A stretch of 39,824 nucleotides of DNA from a virus, in the IMG/VR virus record IMGVR_UViG_3300017917_002679, positions 1 to 39,824 of that record; one strand, written 5' to 3'. The number at the start of each line of letters is the position of its first letter. Within the stretch, counting starts at the first letter, position 1. This document shows, piece by piece, positions 1-8,826 of the stretch. The notes beneath the pieces are model-generated. The model was given only the letters and a program-made list of their open reading frames with translations, made no database searches and had not been told where the DNA came from. The translations under genes were made by a program, and so were the position numbers.

Positions 1-155
1 ATCTCTGCTCGACGTGTGCGACTGAGTTTGCGTATTTCACTCAACCATTTGCGTGACTGTATTTTGCTCTGACGGCTGGGTCTTTTGGCAAACTTTTCAT
101 TGTATTTGAAATAGTTCATGTAGGCTTTGGTCAACTGATCGTGTGTGTCGTCCAT
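1..155 (-). CDS. Small basic protein, 3' end outside window (partial)
   Basis: A reading frame starts at ATG 155 on the minus strand and stays open to the window edge (51 residues seen). A good ribosome site (AGGAG, 165-161) lies 5 bases before it and overlaps the stop codon of gp46, so the two are probably translationally coupled. The visible part has 14 Lys/Arg in 51 residues and no membrane segment or signal peptide. Small basic proteins beside gene 46 are found in other marine T4-like phages as far as I remember, some with histone-H1-like composition. Function is unknown; nucleic-acid binding is a guess from charge only. Confidence 0.65.
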   Translation of the reverse strand, partial: MDDTHDQLTKAYMNYFKYNEKFAKRPSRQSKIQSRKWLSEIRKLSRTRRAE

Positions 156-163
156 AAATGCTC

Positions 164-1942
164 CTAGATCTCATGCACTTCCACAGCATTGCTGTAGGAA
201 GTGAATCCATTCTCCTTGATCACTTTCAATGTGTTGTTCACCCTGCCCATCAATTCATCCTTGTGACTGATCAGATATATGCTCTTGCCTCGTTCCCTGC
301 TCATGCGTTTCAGTATGGCCAGGGATGATTCCACACCTGCTGTGTCCAGACCAGAATCTATCAATTCATCTATGAACAGCAGATTGATATCCTGATACAA
401 ACTCTCCCAGACATCGCGGAAAGCAAAGCTCAATCCCAATATCAATCTATTGCGTTCACCTCTGCTCAAATTATCAAAGTCCAAATCCTGTCCCAACATG
501 GTGATTTCCACGCTCAGATCGTTTTTGAACACCACAGTGTGTGGCAAGCCCAATGCTGTGAGATAATGAGTTAATCTGTTGTTTAAGAATGCCAAGTTTT
601 GATCTATGATCTTCTTTCTGATAAAACTGTCCTTGTTGGTCAACAGTTTCAATAAAAATTCTTGATGGTCTTTGAGTGTCTGCAAACGATTCACTTCGCT
701 CCAATCCAATTCTTGCAGTGCTTCTGTGCTCAATTCTGTGATTTGATCCACATAAGGATTCTGTTCTAATTCTTTGTTGTTCAATGTGGTCTTGTAGGTT
801 TCCAAATACTGTCTGTGTTCATAGGCTTCTTTGATTGTGTTGTAGAATGTTTCAGGACGCTGTGCTTGTGTGCCCAGCAATTTGATGGCTTCATCTATCA
901 CAGCAATTTCATCCACAATGCTCATGTTGTAATTCACAGCATCACCATATTCTTCTTCCAATTTGCGTTGTATTTCACAAAATTTATCTGTGTGCAATTC
1001 TTGACCACACGCATAACAAGTGGCTTTGTCATGCAAATTATCCAAGTCTTGACCTATTTTTTTAACTGTTTTGTCTGATTGCAACAGTGTCATTTCCAAA
1101 CTGCTCTTGTCTTTCTGCAATTGTTTTAATTCATTGCTGAATTTAGTCCATTCTTCCAACTGTTGATGTGCTTCCAACTCCTGTTCGATGTTCACTGATT
1201 CCAACTCTGTGATGGACTTTTTAAGTTTTTCAATATCCAAATTCTTTTGTGTGTTCCAAATTTTTTCTTTGTTGCTCAATGAATTGATGGTTTCTTTGAT
1301 CTTCTCGTTGCTCATTTTGATACCTTCCAAACGAGCATTCTCCATGGCCATGTCTTCTTTGCTGACTCTAATCTTGTCTTTGAGTAATTCTGCTTTCTCA
1401 CTCAGCAGTGTTATGCCCAACAATTGTTCAATGATGTCTTTTTGTTCATTGGCACTCATGCTTAAAAACGGTTCAGTGTAAGTGTTCAATGCCAATATGT
1501 GTTTGAACATGGAATGAGACAAGCCCAACATGTGATTGATAGCAGCCTGAGTCATACGACTGTCTCCTTGACTCTCGTCAGTGATTTCCTGTTCAGAGTC
1601 ATTGATAAAGTATCTCAAAGTGTTAGGGCGTCTTCCTCTTTCAATACGATATTTCACACCATCTTTTTCAAAAGTCAATGTGACCAACATGTTTTTGTTG
1701 TTGGTCTTGTTAACTAAATTTTCTCTGCGTATTTTTGTGAGTGCTTCACCAAACAAACCATAACTCAATGCATTGATCAGTGTGGTTTTACCAGTGCCGT
1801 TTCTGCTGCCAGCATCATCACCACCTTGATCCAAATTTTCTCCCAACACTAATGTGAGTCTTTGATTGTCAAAATCCACTCCCTGGGTCTGATTGCCCAC
1901 ACTCATGAAATTTTTAACTGTTAGATTCTTAATTTTTATCAT
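164..1942 (-). CDS. 46: gp46-like recombination endonuclease subunit (SbcC/Rad50 family ATPase)
   Basis: ATPase half of the phage Mre11/Rad50-type complex, which resects DNA ends for recombination-dependent replication and, in T4, host DNA breakdown. Visible features: Walker A ending NGTGKTT (residues 48-54), a long charged coiled-coil-like middle, a CxxC zinc hook (CYACGQ, Cys309 and Cys312), the ABC signature LSRGE (about 490), Walker B LLFIDE (about 517) and a D-loop SGLD soon after. At 592 residues it is close to T4 gp46 (560). The ATG at 1942 overlaps the gp47 stop in an ATGA, so it is translated after gp47 from the same message. All motifs look intact. The order 47 then 46 matches other T4-like phages. 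Confidence 0.95.
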   Translation of the reverse strand: MIKIKNLTVKNFMSVGNQTQGVDFDNQRLTLVLGENLDQGGDDAGSRNGTGKTTLINALSYGLFGEALTKIRRENLVNKTNNKNMLVTLTFEKDGVKYRIERGRRPNTLRYFINDSEQEITDESQGDSRMTQAAINHMLGLSHSMFKHILALNTYTEPFLSMSANEQKDIIEQLLGITLLSEKAELLKDKIRVSKEDMAMENARLEGIKMSNEKIKETINSLSNKEKIWNTQKNLDIEKLKKSITELESVNIEQELEAHQQLEEWTKFSNELKQLQKDKSSLEMTLLQSDKTVKKIGQDLDNLHDKATCYACGQELHTDKFCEIQRKLEEEYGDAVNYNMSIVDEIAVIDEAIKLLGTQAQRPETFYNTIKEAYEHRQYLETYKTTLNNKELEQNPYVDQITELSTEALQELDWSEVNRLQTLKDHQEFLLKLLTNKDSFIRKKIIDQNLAFLNNRLTHYLTALGLPHTVVFKNDLSVEITMLGQDLDFDNLSRGERNRLILGLSFAFRDVWESLYQDINLLFIDELIDSGLDTAGVESSLAILKRMSRERGKSIYLISHKDELMGRVNNTLKVIKENGFTSYSNAVEVHEI

Positions 1943-2946
1943 TGTAGATCTCTGTAAATTTCCAGCAGTGTGTTTTTGTTGTAACTGTCTGATTCTATGG
2001 CATTGATCTCTTTGCTGACTATTTCATCCACAGATTCAAAACGTGTGATATCCAATGTGCTGGTCATTTCATCATCTTTTTTGCCTGGAATCAACACAAT
2101 CTCTCTACAGTTATAATCTTTTATAAAAGTTTCTTTGATAAAACTGGCTTCTTCATAACTGATGTCTATGTCCAATGTGACTTGCAAATGCATTTTGGGT
2201 TTGATAATATTTTTGGCATCATTCAACAATTCGCTGAGATTAACTTTTAGATATCTAGGACAATTGTACCAATTGATATATCTAGGAGCACCTCCATGTT
2301 CCATGATCATCATACCTCGTTGATCATCATTCACATCAGCATAGTTGTGTGGCATGGGATTACCTATGTAATGTATGTTCTTTGCTGTTTGACGTTTGTG
2401 AAAATGTCCTGTGAACACATATTCTTGATTCACAAAGTCACCAGTCTGTATCAATCCAGTGTCTGGCATCTCTATCATGGCATTCATTAAGAAGTGTGGC
2501 AACTCAAAATGCCCAAACATGTATCTACTTTTGATTTTTTTAATTTGTTTGTATTCATCACCCACCAACCAAGGTACCAAAGTCACATCATCTATAGTGG
2601 TGGTTTCTGTGATCACAGTGATGCCTGGAATAAATCTAGCAAATTCTACCGAATGAATATCTCGTTTGTCTTTGTAATACAGATCGTGATTGCCAGGAAA
2701 GAAATAAAATTTTTCAAATGCTTTGCCCAGTTTTTCCAAACATTTGATAGAACTGTCCATGGTCATCAAATTCAATGAATTTCTGTTGTGATGCCAGTCA
2801 CCACAGAATATACCTGTTTCGCAATTGTTTTGTTTGGCTTGGTCTATGTACCAATCCACAAATTCTTCACAGTCTTGATTGTGTATCACACTGTTGCTTT
2901 TCAAACCAAAGTGTATGTCAGTGAACACTGCTGCTTTTTTAAACAT
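1939..2946 (-). CDS. 47: gp47-like recombination endonuclease subunit (SbcD/Mre11 family nuclease)
   Basis: Metal-dependent nuclease partner of gp46. Calcineurin-like phosphoesterase motifs appear in order: D10-I-H12, GDWHHN with D50, GNHD with N86 and H87, FGHFE with H146, and GHFH with H181 and H183. These are the expected two-metal ligands, so the enzyme looks active. Length 335 residues matches T4 gp47 (339). The start at 2946 is preceded by an AAGGAA ribosome site (minus 2960-2955, spacing 8) and a sigma70-type promoter. It shares an ATGA overlap with gp46. Known role of the family: end resection in phage recombination and replication. Confidence 0.95.
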   Translation of the reverse strand: MFKKAAVFTDIHFGLKSNSVIHNQDCEEFVDWYIDQAKQNNCETGIFCGDWHHNRNSLNLMTMDSSIKCLEKLGKAFEKFYFFPGNHDLYYKDKRDIHSVEFARFIPGITVITETTTIDDVTLVPWLVGDEYKQIKKIKSRYMFGHFELPHFLMNAMIEMPDTGLIQTGDFVNQEYVFTGHFHKRQTAKNIHYIGNPMPHNYADVNDDQRGMMIMEHGGAPRYINWYNCPRYLKVNLSELLNDAKNIIKPKMHLQVTLDIDISYEEASFIKETFIKDYNCREIVLIPGKKDDEMTSTLDITRFESVDEIVSKEINAIESDSYNKNTLLEIYRDLQ

Positions 2947-2969
2947 TCAAATTTTTCCTTCAAATTGAC

Positions 2970-2998
2970 ATTTTAAATTAAAAACCAAAATAAGTCAA
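2970..2998 (-). promoter_or_regulatory. Sigma70-type promoter for genes 47-46
   Basis: Read on the minus strand: TTGACT (2998-2993), a 17-base spacer, then TAAAAT (2975-2970). Each hexamer is one base off consensus and spacing is ideal. The predicted start near 2963 gives a leader of about 17 bases holding the gp47 ribosome site. It lies in the 56-base gap between gp55 and gp47. Confidence 0.75.
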
Positions 2999-3002
2999 TC
3001 TA

Positions 3003-3827
3003 TTAGGACTTCTTTTTAAACTCTCTGTCAATGGCTTTTTCATAAGCCTCTTTGTTTTGCCTAGTGAAGCTGGGCATCATATCGTTCATTTCCATAATAT
3101 CATCTCTGATATTTTGATTTCTTTTTTCAATATTGATGATTCTCACAAATGAATTGGTCACTGCTGCTGTGTAATAAGCAAATGGATTGTTGGACTTTGA
3201 TTCATCAAATTGCAATCCAATCTGTGTCAATTGCAGTATGGCTTGTCCTTGCATTTCATCATTGTAAGTGTAACCCCTCACATTGCCTCTGGTAGCATAA
3301 CGTTCACACAGTTTCATCCACATCATGGCCAACTTGGCAGTGGGTTTGCCACCTTCTTTGTTGAATTTGCCATTGTGCATGCCACCCTCCCAATGACTTT
3401 TGCCCACGCACACAAGATTGTCTTTGTCATCATACTTCCAATGTTGGAAAGCAGGAAAGTTTACTTTGATTTTTGAATCTGCTGGATTTTTAGGATTTTT
3501 TTTGCGTCCAGGTTCGCTGGGTATGTGATCATAGGTCATCACTCTAAACACCAGTTCATGTTTTTGTATTTTTTTATAATCCACTTCGCATTCAGACATT
3601 TTTACTTTGGGATTAGTCAGTTTGCGTTTTTCAAATTCTTCCACTGCAAGTCTTTTAGCTCTAACTCTTTTGGCTTCTGCTATGGTTCTTACATTTATTT
3701 TTTCCAAAGAAGATATGATCACATCATAACGATTGTATTCATCTTTGATATAACTGCAATAACTGTTTTTGGACTTATGGATTTCATCCAGTAGGTCTTT
3801 GTTGTTGAGATAGTTGATTTTTTTCAT
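3003..3827 (-). CDS. 55: gp55-like sigma factor for late transcription
   Basis: Divergent sigma factor that directs host RNA polymerase to late promoters (TATAAATA class in T4). Residues 165-245 carry the sigma region 2-like part: KLCERYATRGN, then DESKSNNPFAYYTAAVTN and SFVRIINIEKR, matching the gp55 family's SNNPFAYFT-type core. The protein has 274 residues against 185 in T4. The extra N-terminal part (about 1-160, with PGRKKNPKNPADSK and FQHWKYDD) agrees with my memory of cyanophage gp55 proteins, so it is a marine-branch feature rather than a fusion. Start 3827 has an AGGA ribosome site at spacing 5 and a consensus-like promoter. It lies divergent to the late baseplate genes it should activate. 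Confidence 0.9.
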   Translation of the reverse strand: MKKINYLNNKDLLDEIHKSKNSYCSYIKDEYNRYDVIISSLEKINVRTIAEAKRVRAKRLAVEEFEKRKLTNPKVKMSECEVDYKKIQKHELVFRVMTYDHIPSEPGRKKNPKNPADSKIKVNFPAFQHWKYDDKDNLVCVGKSHWEGGMHNGKFNKEGGKPTAKLAMMWMKLCERYATRGNVRGYTYNDEMQGQAILQLTQIGLQFDESKSNNPFAYYTAAVTNSFVRIINIEKRNQNIRDDIMEMNDMMPSFTRQNKEAYEKAIDREFKKKS

Positions 3828-3851
3828 GCAAATCCTATATAATTAGCCTTC

Positions 3852-3880
3852 AGTATAAACTACGCAGTTAATTTTGTCAA
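3852..3880 (-). promoter_or_regulatory. Sigma70-type promoter for gene 55
   Basis: Minus strand: TTGACA (3880-3875), 17-base spacer, TATACT (3857-3852). The -35 is perfect and the -10 is one base off. The expected start near 3845 leaves an 18-base leader with AGGA before the gp55 ATG. Its -35 element shares two base pairs with the late promoter of the opposite strand (3879-3886). Confidence 0.82.
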
Positions 3881-3886
3881 TAAATA
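3879..3886 (+). promoter_or_regulatory. T4-type late promoter (AATAAATA) for the baseplate operon
   Basis: AATAAATA differs from the T4 late consensus TATAAATA at one base. The predicted start near 3892 would give a short leader with AAAAGG (3893-3898), 6 bases before the gp48 ATG at 3905. It overlaps the divergent gp55 promoter. Confidence 0.75.
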
Positions 3887-3904
3887 CTTGAGAAAAGGTA
3901 GAAT

Positions 3905-4756
3905 ATGGCATCATTCGGAAACGACAGTATAGATCCAGCACAAGCAGTAAACAATTTCTTGGGCGGAGTGGGCAATACCACAGCTGATATAGCTGGCAAA
4001 GCGGCTGCTTCTGTGCAGGCTTTCACCAATCCTGCTAATCTTGTGTCAAATCTAAGATCTAGATTTTTACCAAAAGACGGCATGCCAGAATCCAAAACAC
4101 TCACTCAAGCCACCACAGCCACCAGACCAGGTGAAAAAGATTGGCGAGTAAAATTGAGTTTGCCATCAGATTTCAAAGGAGACATTATCAAACCATTGAT
4201 GGAAACAGGCGGACTATGTTTTCCTTATACACCGTCAATCATAGTGAACCACACAGCAAACTATTCACCTAGTAATCCTGTACACACCAATTACACAATT
4301 AATTCATACAATTACAGCACAGTGGATCAAATACAAATCAATGCTGATTTTTTTGTTCAGAATGCTTTGGAAGCCAGATACTGGGTAGCGGCTGTTCATT
4401 ATTTTAGATCAGTGACCAAAATGAAATATGGCGAATCCAGCAGTGGTGCAGGATCTCCTCCACCAGTGGTTTTATTGAATGGATACGGAGATTTTGTTTT
4501 CAAAAATGTTCCTGTGATTGTGACTCAATTTCAATTTGATATGCCAAATGATGTGGATTATATTTCTTGTTCTTTGGAAGAACCAGCAGCCTATGATGAT
4601 GCCTCAGTGTCTTATGGCACAACAGGATGGGCACCCACTCAAAGCATGTTGACAGTCTCACTACAACCTCAATTCGCAAGATCCACCATATCACAATTTA
4701 ACATGGATAGTTTTATCAAAGGTGAATATATTAGAAATTCTGGAGGATTTATTTAA
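3905..4756 (+). CDS. 48: gp48-like baseplate tail-tube cap protein
   Basis: 283 residues, first gene of the plus-strand late block. The N-terminus (1-60) is Ala/Gly-rich and low in complexity. The core (about 75-280) has the pattern of T4 gp48/gp54-type tube-initiator proteins: a segment on particle coordinates (ALEARYWVAAVHYFRSVTKM), a PPPV turn, then VFKNVPVIVTQFQFDMPNDV and a closing beta segment (SMLTVSLQPQFARSTISQF). Tube-like proteins share this pre-C-terminal pattern. The assignment to gp48 rather than gp54 rests on position before gp53 and on how marine phages are usually annotated. The stop overlaps the next start as TAATG. Confidence 0.65.
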   Translation: MASFGNDSIDPAQAVNNFLGGVGNTTADIAGKAAASVQAFTNPANLVSNLRSRFLPKDGMPESKTLTQATTATRPGEKDWRVKLSLPSDFKGDIIKPLMETGGLCFPYTPSIIVNHTANYSPSNPVHTNYTINSYNYSTVDQIQINADFFVQNALEARYWVAAVHYFRSVTKMKYGESSSGAGSPPPVVLLNGYGDFVFKNVPVIVTQFQFDMPNDVDYISCSLEEPAAYDDASVSYGTTGWAPTQSMLTVSLQPQFARSTISQFNMDSFIKGEYIRNSGGFI

Positions 4757-5058
4757 TGGCCACATACAATAGTTTAAGCCCATGGCACAACACAGAGACT
4801 GTCAATGATCAGTATTTGGGATTATTGAATATCAGACCTGTGCCAGAAACCAGTGATGATATTTTGTACACTGTGGGAGTGCAATACACTCACAGACCAG
4901 ATCTGTTGGCCTATGATCTGTATGGTACCACCAAACTTTGGTGGGTGTTTTCACAAAGAAATCCAGACAGATTGAAAGATCCCATCTACGATTTAGTGGC
5001 TGATTTAAAAATTTATCTACCTCAAGGACCCAAATTAAGATCACTACTGGGATTGTAA
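4756..5058 (+). CDS. 53: gp53-like baseplate wedge protein
   Basis: 100 residues; T4 gp53 has 196, so this is the short marine form. The diagnostic stretch is residues 44-90: YTHRPDLLAYDLYGTTKLWW, then VFSQRNPDRLKDPIYDL and a closing KIYLP, typical of the wedge protein 53 family. In that family the YD.YG...WW..F..RNPD pattern folds like a LysM module. It closes the baseplate wedge ring around the hub. It starts in a TAATG with the previous gene and ends one base before the next ATG, so it is translated in a coupled row. Confidence 0.82.
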   Translation: MATYNSLSPWHNTETVNDQYLGLLNIRPVPETSDDILYTVGVQYTHRPDLLAYDLYGTTKLWWVFSQRNPDRLKDPIYDLVADLKIYLPQGPKLRSLLGL

Positions 5059-5059
5059 A

Positions 5060-7309
5060 ATGTCCATCAATAAAAATTCTGACAATATCACAGTACAATT
5101 CAAAGATGCTGGCGGTAGAGCTATCAAAGATTTTAACGGAAAAAAAGTTGTCTACAAAGAGGAAAGAGATGATGATGGTGGTGTGCGTTATGTCACCACA
5201 GAAGTTGGTCCTAATATTAAAAAAAATGAACTTCATAAATTCAGCAGTTTTAACACAATTTTTACTCTAGCCTGCTTGACCATAGATGAAATCAATAATC
5301 CTTATAATTTAAGAATTAAAACTCCAAACAAAGTGATACTGAGAAATGGAGGATCCAGCAAAAGTAAATTTGTTACTCAGTATGATAGACCATTGGAAGG
5401 AGGATCAGCTGCAGCCAGAGAATTTTTTATTTCAGATGTGGAAATACAAACAGTGGTAGCACCCAATCCAAAAACCAAACACACCAATGCTTACAAAATA
5501 AATTTCACAGTGGTAGAACCCTACAGTTTAGGCACATTTATTGAAACACTCAGAAGTGTGGCAGCAGCAAGTGGTCATAAAAATCACACAGTTGCTCCTT
5601 ATTGTTTGACATTGGAGTTCAAAGGATACGATCAATCAGGCAAAGAATACTCAGTGGAACAGACCAAACGTGTGATTCCCATGAAAATTATTCAAATTGA
5701 ATTTGAAGCCAATCAATCAGGCAGTATCTACAATTGTCAAGCCACAGGTTGGAGCGAACAAGCATTGGATGGAGCAATTCAAACAGTTCAAACAGAAATC
5801 AAAATAAAAGGCAAAACTGTGCAGGAAATGTTGCAGGTAAGTCTACAAGAGCAACTGAATCAGATTAAGAAAAAAAGAAACAAAGAAGAAGAATTGGTAA
5901 AACATCAAATAGATGATTATATCATAAATTTTCCCACGAAAGAAGCTCTACAAAGTAGAAAAAACAATATTACCACAAGCAGTGATCAAGACAACAAAGG
6001 CAAAATGACTGCGGATGAACAGCGTAAAGCATTGGTTGGAACCAACACAGTGGTCAAATCAGATGCCAATGGTATTTCTTACAAACAGACCAATGATTCT
6101 CTAAACGAAATAGGAAAATTTAAAATTTTAGTGAATGAGTCACAAATCAAAGACATGACCGATAAACTTGTGTATGATTCAAAGAAAAAGATTGAAATCA
6201 CATCTCAAGTGGCCAAAGAATTGAAATCGTACACATTAAATTTCAAAGCAGGAACTAATATTGAAAACATGATCACCAATGTGATAATTTTCAGTGAATA
6301 TGCTGCCAAGTCATTGAAAGATAGCAGTGGAAAAAGCGAGATAGACTGGTTCAAGATTGTGACTAGGACATTCATCATTCAAGACGAAGAAATATTAAAA
6401 AAATATGGAAGATATCCTTACCTATATGTGTACGATGTGATCCAATATCCAGTGCATGAATCAGTGTTTGCCAAGCCAAACACTAAGACTGACGTGGCAA
6501 ATTTTGAAACTCAGTTGGTAAAAGAGTACGATTATTACTACACAGGAAAAAACACGGACATATTGGATTTTCAATTGAAATACAACATGGCTTTCCTCAC
6601 AGTGCTGCCCGCAGATGCTGCTAAATCTAAAAGCAGAGAAGATGACAAAACCAGAGCTGAAAAAGATGGAACTAATTCTTTGGATGAGCAATCTGGTGAC
6701 ACAGCGGATTCAAACACTGGTTCAGGCACAACTATCACAGGAGTGGTGCGAAGACAATTCAATCAGTATGAAGTGATAGATGGATTGTCAGACGAACAAA
6801 GATTGGCGTTGGAATTCAATGAAGCTGTTATCAACAGCAACGCAGATCTGGTACAAATCAATCTCTCCATACTGGGAGATCCGTATTATATTGCTGACAG
6901 TGGCTCAGGCAATTATTATGCCAATGTGACTGAAGATCCCACAGGCAAACCATCCAAATTTGTGAACAAAGACGGCGCTATGGAAGGCACATTTTCAGGA
7001 GTTTACATTGCCATTAATTTTAGAACTCCTATTGATTACAACAGCAATGGACAAATAATGATGAGAGACACAGCATCACAAGCAGAAAGATTTATACCAG
7101 TGCCAGCATTCAGTGGCATATACAGAGTGAACATGGTCACACATACTTTTCAAGGTGGACTATTCAAACAAGAATTGCAGTGCAACAGATTGGCCAATCA
7201 AGAAGTTAAGAAAAAACCAGAAAAAAACAACAAATCAATCTTACCTGGTGATGGTAAAACATTTAATACTGATTCGGGGAATGAAAGTACAGGAGGTAGT
7301 GGAGCATAA
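5060..7309 (+). CDS. Baseplate hub-type structural protein (gp27-like position)
   Basis: 749 residues with no signal peptide or membrane segment. Residues 1-250 read as beta-rich (ISDVEIQTVVAPNPKTKHTN, then NFTVVEPYSLGTFIETLRSV); about 255-290 is a charged helix (LQEQLNQIKKKRNKEEELVK); the region near residues 535-565 is rich in Ser, Asp and Thr; and the last 30 residues are polar (KKPEKNNKSILPGDGK). The conserved final domain contains FSGVYIAINFRTPIDYN and FSGIYRVNMVTHTFQGGLFK, which resembles hub proteins that sit on a gp5-type spike. Its place between gp53 and gp5 is where a gp27-like hub is expected; T4 gp27 is only 391 residues. I infer a hub role from position and the C-terminal pattern, not from a firm motif. 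Confidence 0.6.
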   Translation: MSINKNSDNITVQFKDAGGRAIKDFNGKKVVYKEERDDDGGVRYVTTEVGPNIKKNELHKFSSFNTIFTLACLTIDEINNPYNLRIKTPNKVILRNGGSSKSKFVTQYDRPLEGGSAAAREFFISDVEIQTVVAPNPKTKHTNAYKINFTVVEPYSLGTFIETLRSVAAASGHKNHTVAPYCLTLEFKGYDQSGKEYSVEQTKRVIPMKIIQIEFEANQSGSIYNCQATGWSEQALDGAIQTVQTEIKIKGKTVQEMLQVSLQEQLNQIKKKRNKEEELVKHQIDDYIINFPTKEALQSRKNNITTSSDQDNKGKMTADEQRKALVGTNTVVKSDANGISYKQTNDSLNEIGKFKILVNESQIKDMTDKLVYDSKKKIEITSQVAKELKSYTLNFKAGTNIENMITNVIIFSEYAAKSLKDSSGKSEIDWFKIVTRTFIIQDEEILKKYGRYPYLYVYDVIQYPVHESVFAKPNTKTDVANFETQLVKEYDYYYTGKNTDILDFQLKYNMAFLTVLPADAAKSKSREDDKTRAEKDGTNSLDEQSGDTADSNTGSGTTITGVVRRQFNQYEVIDGLSDEQRLALEFNEAVINSNADLVQINLSILGDPYYIADSGSGNYYANVTEDPTGKPSKFVNKDGAMEGTFSGVYIAINFRTPIDYNSNGQIMMRDTASQAERFIPVPAFSGIYRVNMVTHTFQGGLFKQELQCNRLANQEVKKKPEKNNKSILPGDGKTFNTDSGNESTGGSGA

Positions 7310-8811
7310 TGTTTAGAGGTATACAAAGAAGAGACAATAACAGAGACCAGGTGGTCAAAGATCCCGGCCCATATGAAGCCATAGTGACCAGTCATTTGGA
7401 TGCCAAATATTCTGGATCTTTGGAAGTGGAATTGCTGAAAGCAGGTGTGAGTGGCAATGATCCTTTTGAACCAGGACAAAGAGTGCTGGTAAAATATTGC
7501 AATCCTTTTTATGGAATCACTTCTTACAATGGTGTCACTCCCAATCACAACTATGAAGACAGTCAACAGAGCTACGGCATGTGGTTTGTGCCACCAGACA
7601 TTGGAGTCAAAGTATTGGTGATATTTGTGGAAGGCAATATCAACAAAGGCTATTGGTTCGGTTGTGTGCAGGCAGAAAATCAAAACTTTATGTTGCCAGA
7701 TGGCAGAGCTGCCACCACCTATACTGACGTGAATGATGATATATCGTTGAGAGGTAAAAAATTGCCAGTGGGAGAATACAATAAAAAATTAATTGACAAC
7801 ACAAGAAATCTCACAGACACAACAAAATTTTTAAAACCCATCAACCAACAGTTTGTGGACATATTAAACAATCAAGGATTGCTGGAAGACGAAACTAGAG
7901 GCTTGACCACATCAAGTGCCAGACGAGAAGTGCCCAGCAGTGTGTTTGGAATCAGCACTCCAGGACCTTTGGACAAACGTGGCAATTCGCGTGGCAAAGG
8001 TGGCAGATATTATTCTAGATTGGGCGGCAGCAGCATTGTGATGGATGATGGTGATGATAAATTTTTGCGTAAAACATCAGCAGCCACAGGACCTTCAGAA
8101 TATGTGAATCAATTCACAGATGAACAAGAAACAGCAGATGAAACCATACCTCATAATGAACTAGTGCGTATCAGAACCAGAACTGGTCATCAAATACTGT
8201 TGCACAATTCAGAAGATTTGATCTACATTGGCAATGCCAAAGGAACCACATGGGTAGAATTAACAGCCAATGGAAAAATAGATGTGTATGCCAAAGACAG
8301 TATCAGTTTTCACACAGAAACGGATTTTAATTTCAAAGCAGATAGAGATGTGAATATAGAAGCAGGACGCAGTGTGAATATCAAAGCATCAAATAATGTG
8401 CAAATAGAAAGCAATCAAAATTTAAATTTAGTGATAGGTGCCGATGGTTTTATAACCACAGGTTCTAATTTAAATATAAACAGTGCCAACAATTATTTCA
8501 CAGCCACCAGTGAAACACACATTAAAAGTGATATTCAATACAGCTCAGGATCAGAAGCATATTCAAATTTTCCAACAGGCGGAACAGCTGACGCTACTGC
8601 TGCAGGCAGTGCTTCTATTTTAAGCACATTTACTAATCCTGGAGAAAATTCAGAAAACATAATGAAACGTGTGCCACAACATGAACCTTGGTCACAGCAT
8701 GAAAATTTAAATCCTACTAATGTCAGTGATAATTTAACAGATAGAGAAAATCCCAACAATATTAACAATTCATCTTTAACGCAGATAAAGGATACTTTTA
8801 CAAAAAATTAA
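7309..8811 (+). CDS. 5: gp5-like baseplate hub/spike protein without lysozyme domain
   Basis: Central spike of the baseplate. Residues about 15-130 form the gp5/VgrG OB-fold (GPYEAIVTSHLDAKYSGSLE, then VRVLVKY-like, WFVPPDIGVKVLVIFVEGN and GYWFGCVQ). The middle (150-270) is a polar linker. Residues 280-420 form a VgrG/gp5C-type triple-stranded beta-helix: RTRTGHQILLHNSEDLIYIG, then short repeats such as DVNIEAGRSVNIKASNNVQI. T4 gp5 carries a lysozyme domain between OB-fold and helix; no lysozyme-like Glu/Asp/Thr motif is seen here. Start overlaps the previous stop (TAATG). At 500 residues it is shorter than T4 gp5 (575), consistent with loss or absence of that domain. Confidence 0.85.
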   Translation: MFRGIQRRDNNRDQVVKDPGPYEAIVTSHLDAKYSGSLEVELLKAGVSGNDPFEPGQRVLVKYCNPFYGITSYNGVTPNHNYEDSQQSYGMWFVPPDIGVKVLVIFVEGNINKGYWFGCVQAENQNFMLPDGRAATTYTDVNDDISLRGKKLPVGEYNKKLIDNTRNLTDTTKFLKPINQQFVDILNNQGLLEDETRGLTTSSARREVPSSVFGISTPGPLDKRGNSRGKGGRYYSRLGGSSIVMDDGDDKFLRKTSAATGPSEYVNQFTDEQETADETIPHNELVRIRTRTGHQILLHNSEDLIYIGNAKGTTWVELTANGKIDVYAKDSISFHTETDFNFKADRDVNIEAGRSVNIKASNNVQIESNQNLNLVIGADGFITTGSNLNINSANNYFTATSETHIKSDIQYSSGSEAYSNFPTGGTADATAAGSASILSTFTNPGENSENIMKRVPQHEPWSQHENLNPTNVSDNLTDRENPNNINNSSLTQIKDTFTKN

Positions 8812-8813
8812 CG

Positions 8814-8821
8814 AATAAATA
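8814..8821 (+). promoter_or_regulatory. Candidate late promoter (AATAAATA) abutting the gene 25 start
   Basis: AATAAATA lies in the 15-base gap between gene 5 and gene 25. With T4-type spacing the start would fall near 8827, which is the A of the gene 25 ATG. Either it makes a leaderless message or the motif is coincidental. Confidence 0.5.
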
Positions 8822-8826
8822 TTCAT

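Noticed and set aside
7198-7683. 161-residue open frame on the minus strand
   Set aside because: It lies fully inside the hub and gp5 genes on the other strand, shows no ribosome site or recognisable motif, and is rich in His/Cys/Phe as expected for a shadow frame.
7700-8150. Lysozyme domain in the gp5-like protein
   Set aside because: Expected from T4, but the linker has no lysozyme-like catalytic pattern that I can see.
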